Positions 7,615 to 14,256 of a DNA stretch of 64,000 nt are shown here, in pieces. The position numbers and the translations under genes were made by a program. The stretch is from JAGVPT01 sp963772165 (GTDB lineage Bacteria > Bacteroidota > Ignavibacteria > UBA10030 > UBA8401), in NCBI GenBank assembly GCA_963772165.1, contig CAVYWA010000011.1, forward strand, positions 62,001 to 126,000, given 5' to 3'. Below the pieces are notes generated by a model that saw only the letters and a list, made by a program, of their open reading frames with translations, made no database searches and was not told the origin of the DNA. Within the stretch, counting starts at the first letter, position 1, and each line of letters opens with the position of its first letter.

Positions 7615-8352
7615 AATCACCTTCGCTTCAAAAAAATCGTCTCTCAGTGTTCATTGTCGGCGATGATTCGCTCGTTGCGGAATATTCCGAGATTGCATCC
7701 GCCTTTCGTTATGCGATTATTTCACTCGATAAGGTGAAGAACCTGAAACAGATTGGTAAACAAATTTCCATCGCGCTCGAACTCAGCAATCTCGATCTCG
7801 ACCGGAAAAAAAAGAACATGGAAGATTCTGGACAAAGCCCTTCCCGAAACGACCGCCATTCTCAGCTCGTCGATCAACGTATCCGCTCTTGACCAGTCGC
7901 AGTGGATAACAATGAAGCACCGGCTCGTTGGCATTGCCGCACTGCCAACACTGATCAAGAATTCTGTTGTGGAAGTTTCGCCGACTGTTTATACAAACGA
8001 ATCGACCGTCGCTGTTGCGCGAAAATTTTTCACTTCTCTGAAAAAAGACATTGCAATCGTACAGGATAGGGTCGGGATGGTGTTGCCGAGAATCTTGTGT
8101 CAGATTATCAACGAAGCGATGTTTGCCGTGCAACAGGATGTTGCATCGCCAAAAGACATCGACACGGCAATGAAGCTCGGGATGAATTATCCATCCGGTC
8201 CGATAGGATGGGGTGAGAGGATCGGATTTAATCAGGTGTACGCAGCGCTCAATGCATTGCATACCGATCTGGGGGAAGAACGCTACCGCATTTGCCCGTT
8301 GTTGAAAGAGATTGCCGCGACCGGGAAAGTTTTGGGGATGACTCGGTCTTAG
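7611..8352 (+). CDS. PaaH C-terminal half, separate gene interrupted by a frameshift
   Basis: Two overlapping frames form one protein of about 246 residues. The first (7611-7813, TTG start inside the paaH stop) holds a degenerate Rossmann-like region (VFIVGDDSLVAEY) lacking GxGxxG. The second runs to 8352 and holds a 3HCDH domain (QDRVGMVLPRILCQIINEA; DIDTAMKLGMNYPSGPIGW; GEERYRICPLL). The frames join at the A8 run 7806-7813: seven A would restore one frame. This domain corresponds closely to what I remember of the C-terminal half of E. coli PaaH, so the gene looks like a split-off PaaH half. The catalytic HFFNP motif is replaced (GIAALPT), so it is probably structural or substrate-binding. 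The end overlaps the convergent amidase gene by four bases. Confidence 0.75.
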
Positions 8353-10022
8353 CTTCCTTCCTTCAATGTCTTTTCGTACTCCGTCTTGTAAAGCCGCAGC
8401 GCTTCGAGGATCGATTCTGCCACCACCTGCTGCCCACCGGGACTGCGCAGAAACATTTCATCTTTCCGGTTGGAGAGATAGCCTGTTTCGATGAGGACGT
8501 TCGGCATCGATGCGCCGACGAGAACGTAAAAGCCCGCCTGTTTTACTCCGTGGCTTGCAGACGACAATTTCTTGTCCATCTCCTGCTCAAGGAATGAAGC
8601 GAATTGTTCGCTTTGACGGACATAGGCGCTCTGCGCCATCGTAAGAATGATGAAATTCTCTTCCGTGATATCCTGGTACCGGTCCTGGAAATCCTTTTCC
8701 AATCGCACAACCGCATTTTCTTTTTGGGCAATTTTGATGGCGTCTTCTGTTTTGCCGGGACGCAGCAAGTAAATTTCAAACCCGTTTGTCGGCGACGGCT
8801 TGCGTTCCAATGAATTGCAGTGAATGCTGATGAACAATTTTCCCTGGTTCTCGTTCGCGATCTGGCCGCGCCGGTACAGTTCTACGAAGCGGTCGGTCTT
8901 CCGCGTGTACACCACCTTCACATCGGGAAGGCGTTCTTCGATCAACTTGCCGAGCTTCAAAACGATCCCGAGGGTAATATCCTTTTCACGCGTGCCGATC
9001 GTTCCCAGCGTTCCCGGGTCATTGCCACCGTGTCCTGCATCGAGCACAATGACATCGAGCTTCCATTTTTTCCGCTGCGTATCGAGTTGCGTTTGCAGGT
9101 TATCCTGCTGGTTTTGTTCCTGCTTCGCTTCCTGTTCGTGCTCCGCTTCCTTTTTCTGCTCCGCTTCTTGTTTCTGCCGCTTGCGCTCGGCGGCCAATTC
9201 TTTTTTCGACGGCGGCGTCACGGTTTGAATGGAAACAAGCAGGTCGTTGCTTGTTTCATCCTGAACAATTTCCGACGTGGATATTTTTTTGTGCAGCTTG
9301 AACGAGATTTGTGCCGACGTCGGCGACTGGACGGCAAGCATTTGTTCGACAACAGGATTTAACGTGATGGAGTTGAGCGTTGCGGTATCGGCTCTGACAT
9401 TGGGAAGCGTGACATACAGCCAATTATCCTCGCGGACGAAGCGGTCCGCATCGTTGACCTTCACCGAAGAATGGATGCGGATAAGATAGCCGTTTTTCCG
9501 GCTTTCCATCGTAATTCCGGAAATGTCGAAAGGTTTCAGATTCCCCGTGGAATCGAATCTCGACAGGTTGATTTCTCGCGCCGTATCAACCGCGAGTTCT
9601 GTTTGGGAAATCGAGTTGAAGATCGGAAGGAAGTAGAGAAGTGGCGCGTACAGCGTGTCGCCGACGGCGTGCGTCGGCACCGGCAGCTGCAGTGCCGTCT
9701 GCTTTCGCGTTGCAAGATCCGTCACGATAACGAATGAGTTCTCAGACGCAAGCTTCATTTGAGCCCGGCTGAGTTTGATTTCCATTTTTTTTGTCGCAGG
9801 GTTGTAGAAGTAATTCAGCCCGAACATGCGAACGAGGTCGGGGAGGGAAATAAACCGCACTTTGTCTATCGTCACTGCGCTGACATATTTCGACGCCGCA
9901 GGATTTTTGACGACAAAAATTTCCGCGCTGTCTTGCTGCTGAGCGAACACGAGAGAACCGTTCAGCACGGGGAGCAATCCCACAACACAAAACAGCACAT
10001 GCCGAAGAGTATTTCTGTTCAT
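8349..10022 (-). CDS. N-acetylmuramoyl-L-alanine amidase with AMIN domains
   Basis: A 557-residue periplasmic cell-wall hydrolase that cuts the amide bond between MurNAc and the stem peptide. It has a signal peptide ending near VFAQQQ, an N-terminal beta region of the copper-amine-oxidase/AMIN kind (residues 30-270), a charged coiled linker rich in E, K and Q (about 275-320), then the zinc Amidase_3 domain: VIVLDAGHGGNDPG (zinc His), a Glu in REKDITL, FISIHCNS (second His) and NVLIETGYLSN (catalytic Glu). Its ATG overlaps the yajQ stop by four bases (ATGA), making it the last gene of a three-gene operon. The role is likely cell separation or wall turnover. Confidence 0.92.
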   Translation of the reverse strand: MNRNTLRHVLFCVVGLLPVLNGSLVFAQQQDSAEIFVVKNPAASKYVSAVTIDKVRFISLPDLVRMFGLNYFYNPATKKMEIKLSRAQMKLASENSFVIVTDLATRKQTALQLPVPTHAVGDTLYAPLLYFLPIFNSISQTELAVDTAREINLSRFDSTGNLKPFDISGITMESRKNGYLIRIHSSVKVNDADRFVREDNWLYVTLPNVRADTATLNSITLNPVVEQMLAVQSPTSAQISFKLHKKISTSEIVQDETSNDLLVSIQTVTPPSKKELAAERKRQKQEAEQKKEAEHEQEAKQEQNQQDNLQTQLDTQRKKWKLDVIVLDAGHGGNDPGTLGTIGTREKDITLGIVLKLGKLIEERLPDVKVVYTRKTDRFVELYRRGQIANENQGKLFISIHCNSLERKPSPTNGFEIYLLRPGKTEDAIKIAQKENAVVRLEKDFQDRYQDITEENFIILTMAQSAYVRQSEQFASFLEQEMDKKLSSASHGVKQAGFYVLVGASMPNVLIETGYLSNRKDEMFLRSPGGQQVVAESILEALRLYKTEYEKTLKEGS

Positions 10023-10519
10023 GACCGGTAATTGGTGAATTGGAGTGGAAGGGGAAAGTCGAGTGCCTTCAATTTTGCGATAACGGCCTGGAGCTCGTCG
10101 CGGTCTTTGCCGGAAACCCGTACCTGCTCTTCCATGATCTGCGCCTGCACTTTGAGCTTTGAGTCTTTGATGATTTTGACGAGCGTCTTCGCATTTTCTT
10201 TGTCGATGCCGACCCGCAGCGTAATTTTTTGACGCGCCGTCCCGCCGGCGGCCTGCTCCACAGGACTGTATTCCAGCGATTTGAGATGAATGCCGCGTTT
10301 GATAAACTTGTTCTGGAGGACATCGACGACGCTCTTCAGCGTAAACTCGTTGAGCGAGCTGACCGTCACGATTTTTTCTTTCTCGTCGAAATTGATCGTC
10401 GACTTGGAATCTTTCAGGTCGTAGCGCTGTGCGACTTCTTTTTGCGCCTGATTGAGAGCGTTGTCGACTTCCTGCATGTTCACTTCGGAAACGATATCGA
10501 ACGAATTTTGTTGTGCCAT
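10019..10519 (-). CDS. yajQ: YajQ-family nucleotide-binding protein
   Basis: 166 residues, standard length for the YajQ/UPF0234 family of small proteins with two ferredoxin-like halves. Signatures are FDIVSEVNMQEVDNALNQA at the N-terminus, RYDLKDSKSTINFDE, GIHLKSLEYS and VRVSGKDRDELQAVI near the end. Relatives bind nucleotides, including cyclic di-GMP in Xanthomonas; the role here is unknown. It overlaps the amidase downstream and is six bases from the saccharopine-dehydrogenase-like gene upstream. Confidence 0.95.
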   Translation of the reverse strand: MAQQNSFDIVSEVNMQEVDNALNQAQKEVAQRYDLKDSKSTINFDEKEKIVTVSSLNEFTLKSVVDVLQNKFIKRGIHLKSLEYSPVEQAAGGTARQKITLRVGIDKENAKTLVKIIKDSKLKVQAQIMEEQVRVSGKDRDELQAVIAKLKALDFPLPLQFTNYRS

Positions 10520-10525
10520 AGGCTG

Positions 10526-11683
10526 TCAGTCGTACCGTGTCTCGACGTTGACGTTTCGTTTTTTGAGCTCGGCGATTAACGGTTCCGCTGGAACGATTTC
10601 TTCCGCCGTAAAAACACCCCTCTTTGAAATTGTCCCGTCGAGCATCATTTGTGCAATGATGGAAGTTGGAAAGGACGTCGTGCGCATCATTGCCGTCATC
10701 GAATTTTTTTTGTCAAACAGGTCGATGAGCCGGTATGAAAGCTGCTTCTCGGTTCCGTTTTGTCTTCCGCGTGCTGTAACCAGAAGCAGCACTGCATCCG
10801 GTTCGTTAAATGTAAGACGTTTTTTAAGCAATTCCAAAAATATTTCGCGCGTTGTGACGAGGTTGCTTCCCAGCGCCAATGGCTCATTATCCGCAAAACC
10901 GATATCAAACAACGGCTTAATTTTCTCGCAATGGCCCGTATAGCGAATTGTCTTGTATTCGAGCGATTGCACTCTTCCTTCAAGCAGTTGCGGGAGCCGT
11001 GAGGCACCTCCTCCCGTGTGAAATGCTTCCAATTTTTCAAACGGAGGGGGAAACGAAAGGCTTTCCACTTCGGTGAGCGGCTCAACTATTCGGATTTTCC
11101 CCTCACGAAGAATCGTCGTCCTGAGCAAATATTCTTCGATAAGCCCTTCCGCCGAGAATACGAGCTGATAGTTGAAAGGAGGATGGGGATGCTGCGGCAA
11201 ACCTCCGACGCGCATCTGTAGAGAATCAACGGTATCGAATTGACGGAAGGCATGCATCGCCAAAATATCCGCGAGTCCCGGAGCGAGGCCGCAATTGACA
11301 ATAGCCGTGACATCCGCGTGCGATGCGGAGGGAGCTTCGCCCAGCTGTCGTGCGACAATGCCGTCGTCATGTCCGAGATCGCAGAAATGACTGCCGGCTT
11401 CAATAGCAGCCTTGGCAAGGAGGTAATTGAGATGGAATGTTACCGCGCTGATAACGACCGCATGTTCCGACATCAATCGCACGATTTCGCCGTGGCTGCG
11501 AACATCGACGGCACGGGGGTGAACTCGTTCAGCATCGATAGCGCTGGCAGCTTGTCGTGCCCTGTCAATATCGATGTCTGCGAGCGTCACGGTAAAATGG
11601 GGGGAAGAGTTGATGATGTCGAAGGCGATGGCTTTCCCCATCGAACCGGCGCCCAGGACCAGAAATGGTTTTCGTGTTGGCAT
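10526..11683 (-). CDS. Saccharopine dehydrogenase family oxidoreductase
   Basis: A 385-residue NAD(P)-binding enzyme. The Rossmann motif FLVLGAGSMGKAIAFDI is at residues 7-23, a second strand ends in LADIDIDRA, and the family segment SHFCDLGHDDGIV follows. The segment IVNCGLAPGLADILA is typical of the saccharopine/lysine dehydrogenase group. Candidate reactions are lysine 6-dehydrogenation or a carboxynorspermidine-type step; the substrate is not decidable here. It is the first gene of the operon with yajQ and the amidase. Confidence 0.8.
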   Translation of the reverse strand: MPTRKPFLVLGAGSMGKAIAFDIINSSPHFTVTLADIDIDRARQAASAIDAERVHPRAVDVRSHGEIVRLMSEHAVVISAVTFHLNYLLAKAAIEAGSHFCDLGHDDGIVARQLGEAPSASHADVTAIVNCGLAPGLADILAMHAFRQFDTVDSLQMRVGGLPQHPHPPFNYQLVFSAEGLIEEYLLRTTILREGKIRIVEPLTEVESLSFPPPFEKLEAFHTGGGASRLPQLLEGRVQSLEYKTIRYTGHCEKIKPLFDIGFADNEPLALGSNLVTTREIFLELLKKRLTFNEPDAVLLLVTARGRQNGTEKQLSYRLIDLFDKKNSMTAMMRTTSFPTSIIAQMMLDGTISKRGVFTAEEIVPAEPLIAELKKRNVNVETRYD

Positions 11684-11704
11684 AAAGTTTTGCCGCAGTT
11701 AGAA

Positions 11705-11815
11705 CATCGCCACGCTAAAAGATCTAAAAATCCCTCTCGCTAAGCAGCCAAGGCGCGAAAGTTTCAGTTTAGAATCAATTTTCCACTTTGCGTCTTTGCG
11801 CGAGCCGATTTTCTG
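11705..11815. repeat. Intergenic repeat with TTTGCGTCTTTGCGCGAG
   Basis: The spacer holds CGCCACGCTAAAAG, AAGGCGCGAAAG and the inverse-type CTTTGCGTCTTTGCGCGAG. This word set is familiar from spacer repeats in many bacterial genomes. It is a single copy in this window, though 24880-24912 has a related TTTGCGCCCTTCGTGG. Confidence 0.5.
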
Positions 11816-11831
11816 GAATTATTCAGGAGTC

Positions 11832-12480
11832 TCATTTTAGAATTTCGCCCGTTTCGTTGCTCCAGAAAAGCAAGTCAAGCTCGTCGATCGGTATGCCGAT
11901 GTTCTCCGCGAATCGTTGGAAGCGCCCTTCGAGGGCGAGATATTTTTTCTTCGTCAGAGTTTTTGGCAGCGACCGGATGACACCGTGCTTTTTTAAATTC
12001 TTCAGAATGTGACGGTCGAGGATTGCTAAACCGCCGCTCAGTCCGACATTCCGCAAAAAATGTGTCGACTCTTTATAGCCTATTCCTTTCACATTCTCCG
12101 CGAGCCATTCTCTTTTTTCAAACGCAGAGTCTCCGTTTGATATTTTCTGGAGGATGGCACTGTATTGCTGCTTCATCGCAACAAGCAATCTTGCTTTCGT
12201 TTTATGGAAGCGGATGTAATATTCTTTCTGATGGAGCAATGGCTCCGGGTCGATCTCGGCAGCTTGAAAATCATGGGCCATCAACATCTGCTGAGCTTTT
12301 GCCGAGTTCACCGCACTCGATTGGGGCGTCATAAAACAATAGACAAGCTCGTAGAAATATTGTTCCCGCGTCACTGCGCGGAAATCATTCAACCGATCGT
12401 CGAATTGCCGTTCGTTTTTTTCGGTAATCTTCCAACAGAAGATCGAGATTTTTGTAGCGGGGATTTATTGCGCGATGCAT
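11832..12480 (-). CDS. ogg: 8-oxoguanine DNA glycosylase/lyase (Ogg2 type), frameshifted near its start
   Basis: Most of the protein is in one frame (11832-12392): YFYELVYCFMTPQSSA, the helix-hairpin-helix VKGIGYKESTHFLRNVG with its catalytic Lys, and AILDRHILKNL with the catalytic Asp. That fits archaeal-type Ogg2, a bifunctional glycosylase that removes 8-oxoguanine. The expected first 30 residues are in another frame, 12480-12400 (NLDLLLEDYRKKRTAI). The two join if one base is removed in CGACGATCGG (12393-12402), giving IRRRLNDF, which is what the family has. The ATG at 12480 overlaps the mutY stop by 16 bases. As sequenced, translation would have to begin at the TTG at 12392 without the N-terminal helix. 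Confidence 0.75.
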
Positions 12481-13376
12481 ATAAGCTTTGCTTCTCCGCT
12501 TCCCCGGGATACAATCAACGATTCTCTTTCCATTGTTTCCAGCACGCCCCTCATCCATTCCAGGTCTCGTGGATGAAAGCGTTCGATGACCCGCTTGCCC
12601 AGTTGCAGCGGCGTCAACGGCTTCTCGTGGAGCGCTTTTAATATTCTCCCGCGGTAGATCCGCCGGGGAATTTCCTTGAACGACGGCTCGGTTTTCTTTC
12701 TCATCGAATGTTTTTTGTCGAAGGCCGCTGAAAATGCTGACGCGCATAACGAAGCGGCAGGGCACGAGCCGCAGTGCGGATTTCTCGCTGTGCACACGAG
12801 CGCGCCGAGGTCCATAAGGGCCTGGTTCCATTCCGTCGCTTTCTTCAGCGGTAAAGTCTTCTCGGCGAGTGTCCAGATTTCTCCTTCCGGTCTCAGGTCG
12901 TCTGCCGAACGCGTTTTCCAGAAAACTCTGCTCAAGACTCGGCGGATGTTCACGTCAACGACCGGAACCGCGGCACCGAATGCAAAGCATGCTACGGCGT
13001 GCGCTGTGTATTTTCCGACTCCGGGCAAGTCTCGGAGTTCTCCAATTGTGTTCGGAAGCCTGCCGCCGGAATTTTCCGCAAGTTGTTTTGCGAGTTTATG
13101 CAGCCGGAGGGCACGGCTGTTGTAGCCAAGCCCGGACCACTGGCGCAAAACATCCGCTTTTGCCGCACCGGCCAATTTGGAAATGGTCGGAAATTTTTTT
13201 AGCCATGGCGAATAAAACAGAGCAACCCGCTGTACCTGCGTCTGCTGGGCCATGACTTCCGAAAGAAGAATCCGATACGGATTCTTTGTTGTCCGCCAAG
13301 GCAGACCGCGGCCGTTGATTCTGTACCAGTTGAGAATTTTCGAATGCAGCAGACGGGAATTCAAAAAGTTGCTCAA
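12465..13376 (-). CDS. mutY: A/G-specific adenine glycosylase MutY
   Basis: A 303-residue DNA glycosylase that removes adenine paired with 8-oxoguanine. Catalytic Glu is in LLSEVMAQQTQV, the helix-hairpin-helix is DLPGVGKYTAHAV, catalytic Asp is in VPVVDVNIRRVLSR, and the [4Fe-4S] ligands follow the Cys-x6-Cys-x2-Cys-x5-Cys pattern (CTARNPHCGSCPAASLC). The usual C-terminal NUDIX-like recognition domain is missing and is replaced by about 80 residues that look like a winged helix (ILKALHEKPLTPLQLGKRV). The start is a TTG at 13376; no ATG lies nearby in frame. It sits 13 bases after mutT and overlaps ogg. Confidence 0.92.
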   Translation of the reverse strand: MSNFLNSRLLHSKILNWYRINGRGLPWRTTKNPYRILLSEVMAQQTQVQRVALFYSPWLKKFPTISKLAGAAKADVLRQWSGLGYNSRALRLHKLAKQLAENSGGRLPNTIGELRDLPGVGKYTAHAVACFAFGAAVPVVDVNIRRVLSRVFWKTRSADDLRPEGEIWTLAEKTLPLKKATEWNQALMDLGALVCTARNPHCGSCPAASLCASAFSAAFDKKHSMRKKTEPSFKEIPRRIYRGRILKALHEKPLTPLQLGKRVIERFHPRDLEWMRGVLETMERESLIVSRGSGEAKLICIAQ

Positions 13377-13389
13377 AGTTTAAAATACG

Positions 13390-13806
13390 TCAACGGGGCG
13401 TCATTCCGTTTGTGAGTTTCCCGTTTTGATTTTTTAATTTTTCCGCGACGTCTTTGTTTCCATCCAACATATCGATGCTTATTAACTCAGAACGATGAAC
13501 CCACCGGATTTGTTCGAAGACGTTGTTACGGATCGTCCCTGAAAACGCAGGAACAACATGATAGAAGATCTCAAACGAACCGGAATCGGGATAGAGCCAT
13601 TCCTGGTGAAAAAATTCTACCCCGACGTTTGCATCGATGGAGAGTTCCTCACGGAGTTCTCTGCGAAGACATTGTTCAGCCGATTCACCATCCTCAAATT
13701 TTCCGCCGGGAAACTCCCACTTCAGAGAATAGCGTGAGCTTTTCTTCCGCTGGCAGACAAGGATTTGCGAACCAAGAGTGATGATACCGACGGCTACTTT
13801 TACCAT
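13390..13806 (-). CDS. mutT: NUDIX hydrolase, MutT-like (8-oxo-dGTP diphosphatase)
   Basis: 138 residues with a full Nudix box GGKFEDGESAEQCLRRELRE continuing ELSI, preceded by KWEFPG as in MutT. MutT hydrolyses 8-oxo-dGTP and so cleans the nucleotide pool. The identification is strengthened by the next two genes, mutY and ogg, which handle the same lesion in DNA. A promoter-like -10 box ends only five bases before the ATG, so the transcript may be leaderless. Confidence 0.88.
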   Translation of the reverse strand: MVKVAVGIITLGSQILVCQRKKSSRYSLKWEFPGGKFEDGESAEQCLRRELREELSIDANVGVEFFHQEWLYPDSGSFEIFYHVVPAFSGTIRNNVFEQIRWVHRSELISIDMLDGNKDVAEKLKNQNGKLTNGMTPR

Positions 13807-13811
13807 GGAGG

Positions 13812-13840
13812 AATATAAATAGTTGGAATATGAAAGACAA
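13812..13840 (-). promoter_or_regulatory. Promoter of the mutT-mutY-ogg operon
   Basis: On the minus strand TTGTCT (13840-13835), a 17-base spacer and TATATT (13817-13812). The mutT ATG begins at 13806, five bases after the -10 box, which places transcription start at or very near the start codon. Confidence 0.6.
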
Positions 13841-13876
13841 TGTTAATGAGCAGTGGGTGGCGTTAAAGTTTGACGG

Positions 13877-13949
13877 GTCATTGCGAGCGAAGCGAAGCAA
13901 TCTCCAACGTAAATAGAGATTGCTTCGGCAAAGAACGCCTCGCAATGAC
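13877..13949. repeat. Palindromic intergenic repeat, family B copy 1
   Basis: GTCATTGCGAG at 13877 pairs with CTCGCAATGAC ending at 13949, and GAAGCAATCTC with GAGATTGCTTC inside. The outer arms recur at 35256-35294 and 38998-39138. Confidence 0.85.
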
Positions 13950-13996
13950 TTCTTCTTAAAAAGACAAAATGTACCATCGCCTATTCATGGGTACAT

Positions 13997-14025
13997 TTGA
14001 CTTTTCGTGAACGGCGGTGTATATT
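13997..14025 (+). promoter_or_regulatory. Promoter of the thiamine operon
   Basis: TTGACT, a 17-base spacer and TATATT, followed about 30 bases later by the TPP aptamer. Near-consensus sigma-70 boxes. Confidence 0.7.
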
Positions 14026-14054
14026 AAAACCAGAATTTGTTCTTTGAAGTCAAA

Positions 14055-14168
14055 ATCGTTAGGGGTGTTTCGCCTTAGGCGAATCTGAGAATATACCCTA
14101 CAACGATCCCGCACGAACTGCAGGATGGATTTACCTGATCTGGATAATGCCAGCGTAGGAAACACGAT
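14055..14168 (+). ncRNA. TPP riboswitch (THI element)
   Basis: The conserved THI-box strings are present: AGGGGTG (14061-14067), CTGAGAATATACCC (14085-14098) and ACCTGATCTGGATAATGCC with CAGCGTAGGAA just after (14133-14162). Stem P1 is ATCGT (14055-14059) with ACGAT (14164-14168). An extra hairpin, CGCC...GGCG, lies in the P3 position. It is followed directly by an intrinsic terminator, so TPP binding should stop transcription of the downstream operon. Confidence 0.96.
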
Positions 14169-14186
14169 GACATAGTTTTATGATGA

Positions 14187-14226
14187 AGCCGTTGCTGATG
14201 CATTCCATTTCAGTAACGGCTTTTTT
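14187..14226 (+). terminator. Terminator of the TPP riboswitch expression platform
   Basis: A 12-bp stem, AGCCGTTGCTGA (14187-14198) with TCAGTAACGGCT (14210-14221) including one G-T pair, runs into six T. It lies between the aptamer and the TonB receptor gene. Confidence 0.92.
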
Positions 14227-14256
14227 ATTTCTGGATACTTGAACGGGAGTTTATTC

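Noticed and set aside
13956..14165. Small minus-strand frame over the riboswitch region
   Set aside because: It lies on the complement of the THI element and promoter and has no ribosome site.
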